Below, one piece after another: positions 8,451 through 15,883 of a DNA stretch of 39,952 nt (position 1 is the first letter of the stretch; the number at the start of each line of letters is the position of its first letter). A program made the position numbers and the translations under genes. This DNA is from GWC2-45-19 sp964358085 (GTDB lineage Bacteria > Patescibacteriota > Microgenomatia > CAZETR01 > Amesbacteraceae): positions 1 through 39,952 of the forward strand of contig CAYHNU010000003.1 in NCBI GenBank assembly GCA_964358085.1, read 5' to 3'. A model generated the notes under the pieces. It was given only the letters and a program-made list of their open reading frames with translations, ran no database searches and was not told the origin of the DNA.

Positions 8451-8786
8451 ATGGCCATTTCAGCATTAATCAAAGAAGTACAAGTCCATGTTGGCGACAT
8501 CGTCCGCGTGCACACCAAAATTATTGAAGGAGAAAAAGAGCGCATCCAGATTTTTGAAGGCATGATCTTGGGCATTCGCGGTCGGGGAGACAACCGCACT
8601 TTCACTGTCCGTAAGATTTCCTCTGGCAATATCGGCGTAGAACGTATTTTCCCCTTTATTTCTCCCTGGATTATCAAAGTTCAGGTCAAAAAACCGGGGA
8701 AAGTCCGTCGTGCTAAACTAACTTATGTCCGTGCACAATCTTCCCGTCAAGTTAGCCGTATTACTGCTGTTAGCCAGCCTGCTTAG
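8451..8786 (+). CDS. rplS: 50S ribosomal protein L19
   Basis: A 111-residue L19, located at the 30S-50S interface of the ribosome. Family features are clear: VHVGDIVRVHTKIIEGEKERIQ, FEGMILGIRGRG, FTVRKISSGNIGVERIFP and a basic KKPGKVRRAKLTYVR tail. It has its own promoter and a structured leader. The last 62 nt overlap the next gene in another frame, an unusually long overlap for a ribosomal protein gene. Confidence 0.97.
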   Translation: MAISALIKEVQVHVGDIVRVHTKIIEGEKERIQIFEGMILGIRGRGDNRTFTVRKISSGNIGVERIFPFISPWIIKVQVKKPGKVRRAKLTYVRAQSSRQVSRITAVSQPA

Positions 8787-10374
8787 ATTCTGGAATTTAG
8801 GGACACTCCCCAACGGCCTGCATTGGGACGAAATGGATACCGGCTACCAGGCCTATTCACTTTTTAGAACAGGCAAGGATTACTTTAGTAATCCTCTGCC
8901 TATGTTCCCCCATTCTTTCGCCGATTATCGCACTCCTATTTTCATCTATTCAGCCGTGCCCTTTGTAGCTTCTCTTGGACTATCTGCCGTTTCCGTTCGT
9001 CTGGTGGCCGCCGTCTGGGGACTGCTGGGTATTGTCCTGATATACATTTTGGTACGTGATTGGCTGGCTCCGCTGATTTTGGCTCTCTCACCCTGGCACC
9101 TGCAATATTCCCGTAAATCCGTAGAGACCATGAGTTTAACCACCACTTTTCTTTTAGGTTTGGTTTGTTTCCAACGCGGTCTTCGGCAACCGCGATGGCT
9201 GATTTTTTCTGCTCTCGGTTTTGGTCTTGCCATGACAGCCTATTCTCCCGGCAAACTCTTTGTGCCTTTATTTCTAGTCATCCTAATCTTCATAAATCGT
9301 AAATCATTAGTCCTGATTCAGCGTAAATATTTACTTACATCGGTCTTAGTATTAGCAGCTTTTGGACTTTTAGTTTTTGGAGACGCCATATTTGGAAAAT
9401 CCGGTACCCGCTTCCACGATGTAGCCATTTTCACCGACCCCACCATTTCCACAGAAATTAATTATCAGCGCCAGCTATCTGCCGAATCTTCAGGCCGGCC
9501 CCGCACGGTGGGCATGAGTCCCAGCTTGTTCGATAAACTATTGCACAACAAGCCCCAAGTCTGGATCGCCTCTTTTCTTACTAATTACCTGCGTACTTGG
9601 GGAACTGATTTTCTCTTTATCAAAGGCGATCCCGAACCTCGCCACTCGCCATCCCGCGATTCCATCGGCATGCTGCACATGATCGAAATCGTGCCATTCC
9701 TCGTCGGTCTTTTTGTTCTACTAAAAACCAATAACCAACTAACCAGGCTACTAGGAGCATGGCTGCTTCTTGCTCCAATTCCGTCGGCCTTAACCCGCGA
9801 TGGCGGAGTTCACGCCGCCCGCCTGCTTATTCTCTTCCCCGCCCTGGCCTGGACCATCACTCTCGGTCTCCGCCGGTTTTCCCGTCCGCTATTAACTATT
9901 TACTATTTACTATTTACTATCTCCAGTTTCTATATTTTTGGTTATTATTTCAGCCACTACCGTTTCGAAAGCGCCAAACCCTACCAGTGGGGTTATTCCG
10001 ATTTGATCAAAACCGCCCTGTCCAGGGAAGGCCAATACGACCGGGTAATTATCGACGTGGCCCGCGATTCACCTCTCATGGCCTATTTATTCGTGACCAA
10101 ATTTTCTCCCCGCCGACTTCAGGCCCTCTATCCGCTTCGGGAGCAAATTCTGACAGGGGATAGCCGGGCCTTAGTTTTTGGCAAAATCTGGCTTCTTCAG
10201 CCAGGTGGTCGTGAATGGGTGAACATCACCCTTCCCGGCCGCAATCTGATTCTAGCCTCCGCCGATCAATCTCAACTGGACCGCATTCCCGGCGCTACTC
10301 GTATCAACTATCCCGACTCTCTCGCCGCCTTCTACGTCTTCGAAAAATCCTCACCAGTTGCAATTAGTAAGTGA
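8725..10374 (+). CDS. GT-C family membrane glycosyltransferase (PMT/ArnT-like)
   Basis: A 549-residue polytopic membrane protein. The first hydrophobic helix (about 8-21) leads into LHWDEMDTGYQAY with Asp35-Glu36, the acidic pair in the first periplasmic loop that marks GT-C enzymes using polyprenyl-phosphate sugars (PMT, ArnT, GT83). Many further hydrophobic segments follow, then a soluble C-terminal domain (about 425-549). The likely role is glycosylation of a cell-surface protein or glycan, but donor and acceptor cannot be told. The start lies inside rplS (62-nt overlap). A heptamer array at 9895-9922 codes for part of a transmembrane helix. Confidence 0.8.
   Translation: MSVHNLPVKLAVLLLLASLLRFWNLGTLPNGLHWDEMDTGYQAYSLFRTGKDYFSNPLPMFPHSFADYRTPIFIYSAVPFVASLGLSAVSVRLVAAVWGLLGIVLIYILVRDWLAPLILALSPWHLQYSRKSVETMSLTTTFLLGLVCFQRGLRQPRWLIFSALGFGLAMTAYSPGKLFVPLFLVILIFINRKSLVLIQRKYLLTSVLVLAAFGLLVFGDAIFGKSGTRFHDVAIFTDPTISTEINYQRQLSAESSGRPRTVGMSPSLFDKLLHNKPQVWIASFLTNYLRTWGTDFLFIKGDPEPRHSPSRDSIGMLHMIEIVPFLVGLFVLLKTNNQLTRLLGAWLLLAPIPSALTRDGGVHAARLLILFPALAWTITLGLRRFSRPLLTIYYLLFTISSFYIFGYYFSHYRFESAKPYQWGYSDLIKTALSREGQYDRVIIDVARDSPLMAYLFVTKFSPRRLQALYPLREQILTGDSRALVFGKIWLLQPGGREWVNITLPGRNLILASADQSQLDRIPGATRINYPDSLAAFYVFEKSSPVAISK
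9895..9922 (+). repeat. Heptanucleotide array in the glycosyltransferase gene
   Basis: ACTATTT three times followed by ACTATCT. It encodes TIYYLLFTIS, so here the array contributes to a hydrophobic membrane segment. Confidence 0.88.
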
Positions 10375-11476
10375 ACATATTATAACTAATTTAGTGATCA
10401 AGGCCCTGGCAGTAATAATCATCCTAATATCCTCTCTTCTTGTCTTGCGTAGAGTAGTTCTTCGCCGGGGTGCAGTTACCCAAGTAACTCCGACTCCCCA
10501 AACCAACCAACCGTCAAAATTTACATTAAAGAAAACAGGAGTCACTCCTGCTCCTCAAACCAAGTCCACCGCCAATCCTTTCGGAGTCATGATTTCCGGA
10601 AACACCTCGCAGATCAAAGCCCAGACCGCGGTTAAATTAGGCGCCAAGTATTACCGCCCCATTTCAGTATTTCTAGATAAATGGTCAGGTGCTTGTGCAG
10701 AGTGCGATGCAGCGGTTTCCTCCGGGTTAAAACTTATATTGACCATCAGAAATAATGGCGGTCAACAACAACCCACCACCCCTCCCACAGACTGGAATAA
10801 ATACAAGAGTACATTGTCCCAAATTGTAGATAAATATAGGCCTGAAGTCCTCGTGATTGAAAATGAAGAAAACTCTCAAGCATTGTTTTATACCGGTACC
10901 TCCCAGCAATATCTCCAAGAACTCAAAGCCGGCTGTGAAGTAGCCCACCAAAAAGGGATTAAATGTGCAAACGGGGGTTTAGTCAGTTCACTAGTGGCCT
11001 CACTTGTAGCCGATAGCTATAAACAGTCAGGAAATCAAAATAAAGCCAACGAGTACCTCACCCGAACATTGGGATCTAAAGATCCATCCATTACGACCTC
11101 GATTAATTCGCCCAAAGCTCAAGAACAAATCGCCAGAGGCAAAGAGCTTGTGGCCGGTTATAAAGCAACCGGCGCAGATTTCATGAACTTTCACTGGTAT
11201 ATTGCAGACACCAACGCCCTTGGTGAGGCTGTAAGTTACCTCCGCACTGCGTCAGGCCTTCCTGTCATGACCAATGAAGTCGGTCAACAAAAAAACACCG
11301 ATCCCAACCAAGTAACCAACATCATGCAAAAGATCGTCGACTTGAAATTACCGTACGCAGTCTGGTTTAGTATCGACGTTCAAGGCTACGGTGGTGCCAC
11401 CGGACTGGCAGACAAAGACGGCAATCTCCGCCCCAACGGCGACGCCTACGCCTCCTTCATCAGTTCAAACTACTAG
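10358..11476 (+). CDS. Membrane-anchored glycoside-hydrolase-like (TIM-barrel) protein
   Basis: A 372-residue protein with an N-terminal membrane anchor (about 10-31), a Thr/Pro/Gln-rich linker (about 40-72) and an extracellular domain that looks like a clan GH-A glycoside hydrolase. VLVIENEEN (Glu near 168) fits the acid/base at the end of strand 4, MNFHWYI a later strand, and VMTNEVG (Glu near 307) the nucleophile at strand 7. AVWFSIDVQGYGG would be strand 8. The family assignment comes from this pattern only. It overlaps the glycosyltransferase gene by 17 nt, so the two may build and trim the same surface glycan. Confidence 0.6.
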   Translation: MQLVSEHIITNLVIKALAVIIILISSLLVLRRVVLRRGAVTQVTPTPQTNQPSKFTLKKTGVTPAPQTKSTANPFGVMISGNTSQIKAQTAVKLGAKYYRPISVFLDKWSGACAECDAAVSSGLKLILTIRNNGGQQQPTTPPTDWNKYKSTLSQIVDKYRPEVLVIENEENSQALFYTGTSQQYLQELKAGCEVAHQKGIKCANGGLVSSLVASLVADSYKQSGNQNKANEYLTRTLGSKDPSITTSINSPKAQEQIARGKELVAGYKATGADFMNFHWYIADTNALGEAVSYLRTASGLPVMTNEVGQQKNTDPNQVTNIMQKIVDLKLPYAVWFSIDVQGYGGATGLADKDGNLRPNGDAYASFISSNY

Positions 11477-11480
11477 TTTT

Positions 11481-11657
11481 TTAGGAGTCGCTTGAGGTAT
11501 CGACAGTAGGTTTTGGTTTTGGTTCTATATTTGTAGTATAGGCCCATTCGCTTAATTGCTGAAGTGCCCAAACAGTATCTCTCCACCAACACATTTCGAC
11601 ATTACAATTTTTTGGGTCACACATTGCCTGTTTTGCTTCACAAAATTGTTCCGCCAT
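11481..11657 (-). CDS. Small Cys-rich protein, function unknown (58 aa)
   Basis: Read on the minus strand from ATG at 11657 to TAA at 11481. It begins MAEQFCEAKQAMCDPKNC and has cysteines at 6, 13, 18 and 23, followed by a Trp-rich stretch (CWWRDTVWAL) and a Lys/Pro tail. The four regularly spaced cysteines suggest a metal site or disulfides. It has a good promoter (11667-11695) with the -10 box 9 nt from the ATG and no Shine-Dalgarno, fitting a leaderless mRNA. I do not recognise the family. Reality is supported by the promoter and by filling an otherwise empty gap. Confidence 0.6.
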   Translation of the reverse strand: MAEQFCEAKQAMCDPKNCNVEMCWWRDTVWALQQLSEWAYTTNIEPKPKPTVDTSSDS

Positions 11658-11666
11658 AGGAGAGCT

Positions 11667-11695
11667 ATTTTAACAAAACATCGCACGATTTACAA
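11667..11695 (-). promoter_or_regulatory. Promoter of the 58-aa Cys-rich gene
   Basis: On the minus strand TTGTAA (11695-11690), 17-bp spacer, TAAAAT (11672-11667), then 9 nt to the ATG. Confidence 0.6.
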
Positions 11696-11709
11696 CTATA
11701 GGTTATTTG

Positions 11710-11781
11710 TGACTCGTGCGAGAATCGAACTCGCATTTGGTGGATGAAAGCCACCTGGCCTAACCATTAGCCGAACGAGCC
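11710..11781 (-). tRNA. tRNA-Glu (UUC)
   Basis: Full cloverleaf on the minus strand: acceptor GGCTCGT/ACGAGTC, D-stem GGCT/GGCC, anticodon stem GGTGG/CCACC with loop CTTTCAT (anticodon TTC), T-arm GCGAG-TTCGATT-CTCGC. The discriminator is A and CCA is not encoded. It sits 6 nt downstream of tRNA-Lys. Confidence 0.95.
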
Positions 11782-11787
11782 GTAATG

Positions 11788-11859
11788 TGAGGCGGCTGGG
11801 ACTCGAACCCAGAACCCACAGCTTAAAAGGCTGGTGCTCTACCATTGAGCTACCGCCCC
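11788..11859 (-). tRNA. tRNA-Lys (UUU)
   Basis: Acceptor GGGGCGG/CCGCCTC, D-arm GCTC-AATGGTA-GAGC, anticodon loop CTTTTAA (anticodon TTT), discriminator A, no encoded CCA. The first 10 nt of the tRNA (11850-11859) also encode the end of the GIY-YIG gene: its stop codon TAG is tRNA positions 8-10. A second, broken copy of the 5' part lies upstream at 12099-12147. Confidence 0.95.
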
Positions 11860-12101
11860 AAGATTAGATACAACCACTCCCTGCCATGATGAGATTTCAA
11901 GAACTTTTCTCGAAACATAGCTTGGGATCTAGTTTCAAATTGTTCTTGATAAATTATTTTCCAGGGACCAGCATTAATTTTTGTAAAGGAACGCTTGCTC
12001 GCAGCCAATTCGCCGTTGTGCCTTTTTAGACGTACGGTCAAATTGCCAGTTTGCCCAATGTATATTTTACTACCGTTTGATATTACATACACGTAATACA
12101 C
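11850..12101 (-). CDS. GIY-YIG endonuclease-domain protein embedded in tRNA-Lys
   Basis: An 83-residue single-domain GIY-YIG protein of the YhbQ/UPF0213 type. MYYVYVISNGSKIYIGQTGNL contains the YVY and YIG strands; Arg (VRLKRHN), the His that follows it, and the Glu in MFREKFLKS are the expected catalytic positions. The start is GTG (12101-12099), placing YYVYV right at the N-terminus as in relatives. That GTG lies inside a tRNA-Lys remnant and the TAG stop lies inside the intact tRNA-Lys, so the gene occupies a duplicated tRNA exactly. It is probably transcribed from the tRNA promoter at 12158-12163. GIY-YIG domains occur in homing endonucleases, so a selfish insertion is likely, but a repair role is possible. 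Confidence 0.85.
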   Translation of the reverse strand: MYYVYVISNGSKIYIGQTGNLTVRLKRHNGELAASKRSFTKINAGPWKIIYQEQFETRSQAMFREKFLKSHHGREWLYLILGR

Positions 12102-12147
12102 AGCTTAAAAGTCCGGCTAGCCGGATCTACCATTGAGCTACCGCCCC
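12099..12147 (-). pseudogene. tRNA-Lys 5'-part remnant
   Basis: On the minus strand it begins with the first 22 nt of tRNA-Lys (12147-12126, identical to 11859-11838). A 14-bp perfect palindrome TCCGGCTAGCCGGA (12125-12112) follows in place of the 5' anticodon stem. It continues with CTTTTAAGCTGTG (12111-12099), identical to the anticodon-loop region of the intact gene. It lacks the T-arm and 3' acceptor strand and cannot fold as a tRNA. Confidence 0.88.
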
Positions 12148-12157
12148 TCACTGTCTA

Positions 12158-12163
12158 ATTATA
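12158..12163 (-). promoter_or_regulatory. -10 box of the tRNA-Lys transcription unit
   Basis: TATAAT on the minus strand, 10 nt before the first G of the tRNA remnant, the spacing expected for a tRNA promoter. No strong -35 is visible. It would drive remnant, GIY-YIG gene, tRNA-Lys and tRNA-Glu as one transcript. Confidence 0.6.
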
Positions 12164-12165
12164 CC

Positions 12166-12804
12166 TTAGAAACAGCGGGTGGATTTTCTGTAGCCGGCGG
12201 CCCGGGCATCCTTCTCGGTGCAAAACCACTCTTCTCCCCGGTATTTTTCCACAATCACTGTTTTATATTGAGCACAGTTGGGTAAGTGATATATCTTCTC
12301 ACCCTTATTTACCCACTCGCCCACAATATTCCCTTTGATATTACATTTTGGATTATCTGTATTTTGATATTGGTAACATTGCTCACCATACACGCCCTTT
12401 TTGTCGATTTGATTTTGGTCATCGATAGCCTTTAGCTTCTCGTGATTCGGAATGGTCGTTGAGCCATAGGTTACCCAGGCGGTTTTTAATAATTCCTCAT
12501 CTACCCAAGAGTTGCCCTTGTAAACCGTAGCCACCGTTCTCCCGTTAACATCTCTCACTTGAGCATCTATTTTCACTCTTTTTCCTAAGACCAGCTTTTC
12601 TAATTCTTTTTTTGCCTGCTCTCCACCGCAAAAAGCCAGTTCCGGTGCATCCAGTGAATCAAAGCGCACCACATTTTTATCTTCGGTTACAAAAGTATCC
12701 CCATCCAACACTTTAGTTACCAGTTGTCCTTCAGACTTGCGGTTTCCCAGCAAGTAGAAATTTAAAAGAACCGATCCAGCCAAAAGCAGCCAAAGAGGCT
12801 TCAT
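12166..12804 (-). CDS. Secreted/anchored staphylococcal-nuclease-like protein with C-terminal Cys domain
   Basis: A 212-residue protein: hydrophobic N-terminal signal/anchor (about 4-20), thermonuclease (SNase) domain (about 27-130), and a C-terminal Cys/His module. SNase residues are visible: KVLDGDTF, VRFDSLDAPE with the Arg and the Asp/Glu pair, and GRTVATVY for the second Arg. The C-terminal part (YHLPNCAQY, EEWFCTEKDA, AAGYRKSTRC) resembles the small domain that often follows secreted nucleases. A calcium-dependent extracellular DNA/RNA nuclease fits, possibly for scavenging nucleotides. Its start overlaps the upstream adaptor gene by 4 nt (ATGA). Confidence 0.85.
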   Translation of the reverse strand: MKPLWLLLAGSVLLNFYLLGNRKSEGQLVTKVLDGDTFVTEDKNVVRFDSLDAPELAFCGGEQAKKELEKLVLGKRVKIDAQVRDVNGRTVATVYKGNSWVDEELLKTAWVTYGSTTIPNHEKLKAIDDQNQIDKKGVYGEQCYQYQNTDNPKCNIKGNIVGEWVNKGEKIYHLPNCAQYKTVIVEKYRGEEWFCTEKDARAAGYRKSTRCF

Positions 12805-13397
12805 ACATTAATTTTTACCGGCATCCCGGGTAATAAGTCCTTTTTGTCACCTTCGATTTCCATATCCACCACGAAATGTCCCTGTGAAACAGGCACCGGA
12901 GTTCTCCCGGATTTTATAAATTTGTCCACGTCTTTGGCCTCAATCTCAATCCTGTAAACCAATGTGTCCATGTCAACAACCACAAACGGATTGGAAGCCG
13001 ACGAAACGTAAAGCCCTGGCCGCAGACCGCCTGCAGACTTGACGATCCCATTAACTGGGCAAAATATATCTGCCATATCCAGTTTGAATTTGGCCAGTTC
13101 TACGTCTTTAACTGCTACATTTAATCTCGCCTGTTCTCCGGTCTTTAAATATCTGTCTGTGTCACTTCCACCCAGTTTCTTGGCCGCAATTTCAAATTCC
13201 GCCCGGACGCGCTCAAAATCCGCTAACTGCCGATCCAGTTCTGCCTGCAGCATTTTCCGGTCTAGGCTGGCCAGCAAATTGCCTTTACTTACTCTGTCTC
13301 CTGCTTTCTTAGCCACGACTGACACTTTTCCAGAGTATGCGAACCTGACCTCAATTTCCTCGGCCCATGTCACCGCCTCATATTTGTCCATGGCCAT
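12801..13397 (-). CDS. HlyD/RND adaptor-like (biotinyl-lipoyl) protein without visible anchor
   Basis: 198 residues resembling the periplasmic adaptor (membrane fusion) family. A lipoyl half-motif FAYSGKVSVVAKKAGDRVSKGNLLASLD (seen as two overlapping stretches, about 19-46) is followed by a helical hairpin (about 48-105). A second half-motif (CPVNGIVKSAGGLRPG) and a beta-barrel end with LLPGMPVKINV follow. No signal peptide or membrane helix is present, which is odd for this family; the N-terminus may have been lost or the protein may be intracellular. A -10 box TATGAT lies 6 nt before the ATG. It forms an operon with the nuclease gene (4-nt overlap) and is divergent from ruvC. Confidence 0.7.
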   Translation of the reverse strand: MAMDKYEAVTWAEEIEVRFAYSGKVSVVAKKAGDRVSKGNLLASLDRKMLQAELDRQLADFERVRAEFEIAAKKLGGSDTDRYLKTGEQARLNVAVKDVELAKFKLDMADIFCPVNGIVKSAGGLRPGLYVSSASNPFVVVDMDTLVYRIEIEAKDVDKFIKSGRTPVPVSQGHFVVDMEIEGDKKDLLPGMPVKINV

Positions 13398-13414
13398 GGT
13401 AACATCATATCACG

Positions 13415-13912
13415 ATGAAAATATTGGGAATAGATCCGGGAACAGCTACCACTGGGTTCGGGGTAATTGAGACCACGCCCGAAGGATACATCCTTCTGGA
13501 TTACGGCCTGGTGTCCACCGATAAAAAGCAGGCCCACGGGTTACGCCTGGATCTTATCTACAAGGGAATTTCCGCTGTCATCACCAAACACTCTCCAGAA
13601 GTAGTGGCCATAGAACGCTTATTTTTTGCCACCAACGCACTCACCGCCATTGCCGTCGGTCAGGCCATCGGAGTTATTAAGTTGGCTGTTCATCATGCCG
13701 GTCTGCCTATTTTTGATTACGCTCCCATGCAGGTCAAGTTAGTAGTCGGCGGAAGCGGCAAAGCTGACAAAATTCTCATGAAAAAAACTATCAAGAAAAT
13801 GTTCAAGATTAGGGAGAAAAAAGGCCAGAAGACGCATTTTGATAACTCTGCGGATGCCTTGGCCATCGCTATTTGCCATGCTAAAAAAACTTCTCCTGTT
13901 CTTCGTCATTAG
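13415..13912 (+). CDS. ruvC: Crossover junction endodeoxyribonuclease RuvC
   Basis: 165 residues, normal length. It cleaves Holliday junctions during recombination. The first acidic residue is Asp7 in ILGIDPGTATTGFG, the second Glu67 in VVAIERLFF, and the last cluster is DNSADALAIAI near 143-151. The sequence KLVVGGSGKADK matches the conserved QVKxxVxGxGxAxK region. It begins 17 nt from the divergent adaptor gene, and its 3' end overlaps the DUF192 gene by 35 nt. Confidence 0.96.
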   Translation: MKILGIDPGTATTGFGVIETTPEGYILLDYGLVSTDKKQAHGLRLDLIYKGISAVITKHSPEVVAIERLFFATNALTAIAVGQAIGVIKLAVHHAGLPIFDYAPMQVKLVVGGSGKADKILMKKTIKKMFKIREKKGQKTHFDNSADALAIAICHAKKTSPVLRH

Positions 13913-14291
13913 CGCGAGTGCAATCGGATGGCTCAATCGGCCCCACCAACTTTCCGTCGGATCCGTGACCATTAATATCGAAATCGCCGATACTGAAAAC
14001 AAGCGTCAACAAGGCCTGTCAAATCATACGAACCTTTCAGATCAATCCGGTATGCTATTTATTTTTCCCCAACCCGGCCGCCACAGTTTCTGGATGAAAG
14101 ACATGAATTTCCCTTTGGATTTCATTTGGATTAGGGACGGACAGGTAGTCCAAATTTCAACCAACATTCCGACCACCCAGCCTCCGGTAACTCTCACCCC
14201 GGACCAGCCGGTAGACCAAGTTTTGGAAGTCCCTGCTGGATTTATAGACAAATATGGTATAAAAGTAGGTGATGATGTTCGGAGGAGGTGA
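13878..14291 (+). CDS. DUF192-family exported protein
   Basis: Started at the ATG at 13878, which gives MLKKLLLFFVISASAIGW, a good signal peptide or anchor; an in-frame ATG at 13839 would bury it. The 137-residue product has the DUF192 pattern: IEIADTENKRQQGLSN, GMLFIFPQPGRHSFWMKDM, FPLDFIWI, VLEVPAGFIDKYGIKVGD. The biochemical function of DUF192 is not known. It overlaps ruvC by 35 nt and the next gene by 4 nt (GTGA). Confidence 0.85.
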   Translation: MLKKLLLFFVISASAIGWLNRPHQLSVGSVTINIEIADTENKRQQGLSNHTNLSDQSGMLFIFPQPGRHSFWMKDMNFPLDFIWIRDGQVVQISTNIPTTQPPVTLTPDQPVDQVLEVPAGFIDKYGIKVGDDVRRR

Positions 14292-14545
14292 GGCGTATAT
14301 CTAATCTCAAAGTCGGGGTCGTCACCCATTATTACGACAAGATCGGTGTAGCAGTAGTTGACCTGACCAGCGCACTTCATACTGGTGACGTCATTAAATT
14401 TTCCGGGTCCACAGATTTTTCCCAAACAGTCACATCTCTCCAAGTCGAGCACGAAAAGATCGCATCGGCCAAAAAAGGGGACACAGTTGGGTTGAAAGTG
14501 GACCAGTCCGTCAAACCCGGAGACGATGTTCTCAAAACCGCTTAA
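14288..14545 (+). CDS. Small EF-Tu domain 2-like protein
   Basis: An 85-residue beta-barrel-type protein similar to domain 2 of translation GTPases: KVGVVTHYYDKIGVAVVDL, LHTGDVIKFSG, TDFSQTVTSLQVEH, AKKGDTVGLKVD, VKPGDDVLK. There is no GTPase domain. Stand-alone proteins of this kind are often annotated as elongation factor-like in CPR genomes, role unknown. GTG at 14288 overlaps the previous stop (GTGA) with GGAGG just 2 nt upstream. That spacing is short, so translation is probably coupled or starts a few codons later. Confidence 0.75.
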   Translation: MRRISNLKVGVVTHYYDKIGVAVVDLTSALHTGDVIKFSGSTDFSQTVTSLQVEHEKIASAKKGDTVGLKVDQSVKPGDDVLKTA

Positions 14546-14547
14546 GT

Positions 14548-14946
14548 ATGCAATTGTCCCCGGCTCCCGATATCAGTCGGCGGATGTCCCGTCTGGTCAA
14601 AAATCTGGACCTTCCGCACATCCGCGCTGCCAACTTAATTTGTTTCCGCAGCACTGGATCCACCGGCCGGGCCCGAGCTAGAATTTGGAGCCTGCCCAAA
14701 ATTTGGCAAATGGCGCTATCTGTAGAAGCGCATTACTGCATAGAAGTCATCTCCGAAAAATTCGACAATTTGTCTCTCGACGACCAAGAACGGACCTTAA
14801 TTCACGAGCTGCTGCACATTCCCAAAAACTTCTCCGGCGCCTTGGTTCCCCACCGCAACCACAAACACCGCTCGTTCAGACATTACCATGATAAAGTAGA
14901 AACATTATTTCAAATGCTGAAAAACGTTGATACTTCACGGCGATAA
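14548..14946 (+). CDS. Putative HELLH metallopeptidase (phage-metallopeptidase-like)
   Basis: 132 residues. The zincin motif HELLH (His86, Glu87, His90) is followed by IPKNFSGALVPH and a His-rich stretch (HRNHKHRSFRHYH), one of which may be the third zinc ligand. This matches a small family of putative metallopeptidases seen in phages and CPR genomes; no substrate is known. It has no signal peptide, so it probably acts in the cytoplasm. It starts 2 nt after the EF-Tu-like gene and overlaps holA by 20 nt. Confidence 0.75.
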   Translation: MQLSPAPDISRRMSRLVKNLDLPHIRAANLICFRSTGSTGRARARIWSLPKIWQMALSVEAHYCIEVISEKFDNLSLDDQERTLIHELLHIPKNFSGALVPHRNHKHRSFRHYHDKVETLFQMLKNVDTSRR

Positions 14947-15469
14947 TCAAGTAGCATCCCGGCAAGCGCTGCTGGCAGCCAAAGAAGGGAAACCCACGTT
15001 AGAATTTATGGGTTCAGATCTATCTTTGGACCAGCTGGTCAACGCTGTTGAAACAAACTCCCTTTTTGGCCAAGCCAACACCGTGATTATCGAAGGGCTT
15101 TTCTCCCAACGCCCAAGTACCAACAAAAAAGTAATTATTGAGTACCTGGAATCCCACCAGGATTCAGACATTATTATTTGGGAAGGCAAAGACGTCACTT
15201 CCCAGCTCAAAAACATCACATCTGTCAAGATCTTTGATTTACCCAAATATATCTTCAGTTTTCTGGACAGCCCCACAATTTCAGGTTTGCACCAAGTGTT
15301 GCAAACAATGCCGGCGGAGCAAATTATGGCCAGTTTAGCCACCCGGGCCCACAAACGCGCCAATACCAAGTGGCTGCAAGAACTCTTGGCCATCGACTAC
15401 AAGCTAAAAACCGGTGCCCTGCCCTACGACTTGGCTACAGCTCTCGAGCTATGGTGTGCTAAACTTTAA
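14927..15469 (+). CDS. holA: DNA polymerase III delta subunit-like protein (short)
   Basis: 180 residues with a delta-subunit-like pattern: start ILHGDNQVASRQAL, then GSDLSLDQLVNAVETNSLFG and VIIEGLF, corresponding to the clamp-loader delta N-terminal domain, and a C-terminal helical region (WLQELLAIDYKLKTG). Delta opens the sliding clamp and is usually 310-340 residues, so this is roughly a half-length form. Reduced clamp-loader subunits would fit a small genome, and dnaE is nearby. The start is TTG at 14927, overlapping the metallopeptidase gene. Confidence 0.65.
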   Translation: MILHGDNQVASRQALLAAKEGKPTLEFMGSDLSLDQLVNAVETNSLFGQANTVIIEGLFSQRPSTNKKVIIEYLESHQDSDIIIWEGKDVTSQLKNITSVKIFDLPKYIFSFLDSPTISGLHQVLQTMPAEQIMASLATRAHKRANTKWLQELLAIDYKLKTGALPYDLATALELWCAKL

Positions 15470-15472
15470 TCA

Positions 15473-15883
15473 ATGCCCAATAAACTCTTCGGGACCAACG
15501 GTATCCGTGGTCCGGCTGACACTCTATTCACCAAGCAATTTTGTGTAAAACTGGGAGCAACTTTTGGCTCCTGGCTCAAATCCAAAGGTAAAGAAGGGTA
15601 TGTAGCCATCGCTTGTGATCCACGAGCTTCCAGTCCCTTCATCAAACGTCATATTATCCAAGGATTGGCTTCCCAAGGCTGGGAGATTTTAGACGAAGGT
15701 GTTGTTCCCACACCCGCCCTAACTTACTTTGTAAAACAATCTCCGGCGGTCGGCGGGGGAGTCATGGTCACCGGCAGCCACATTGCCGAAGGCCTAAACG
15801 GCGTCAAGTTATTTATTGATGGTGAGGAGGTCACCAAAGCCCATGAACTGGAAATCGAGCAGCAGTTCAACTCCGATAATTAA
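15473..15883 (+). pseudogene. Phosphohexomutase (PMM/PGM/GlmM-type), N-terminal part before frameshift
   Basis: 136 residues covering domain I of an alpha-D-phosphohexomutase: KLFGTNGIRGPAD at the N-terminus, CDPRASSPFI, and the phosphoserine loop VMVTGSHIAEGLNGVKLF with the catalytic Ser in TGSH. The frame ends at TAA in the sequence around 15881 while the rest of the enzyme continues in the +1 frame from about 15875. A single-base indel or sequencing error is the simplest cause, and a programmed shift is possible. Together with the next entry the full enzyme is present. It would make hexose-1-phosphate or glucosamine-1-phosphate for surface glycans. Confidence 0.75.

Noticed and set aside
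11556..11747. Plus-strand frame of 63 codons
   Set aside because: It runs across the minus-strand tRNA-Glu and the 58-aa gene and resembles no protein. The minus-strand gene has the promoter.
12099..12147. A second functional tRNA-Lys
   Set aside because: It lacks the T-arm and the 3' acceptor strand, and its anticodon stem is replaced by a palindrome.
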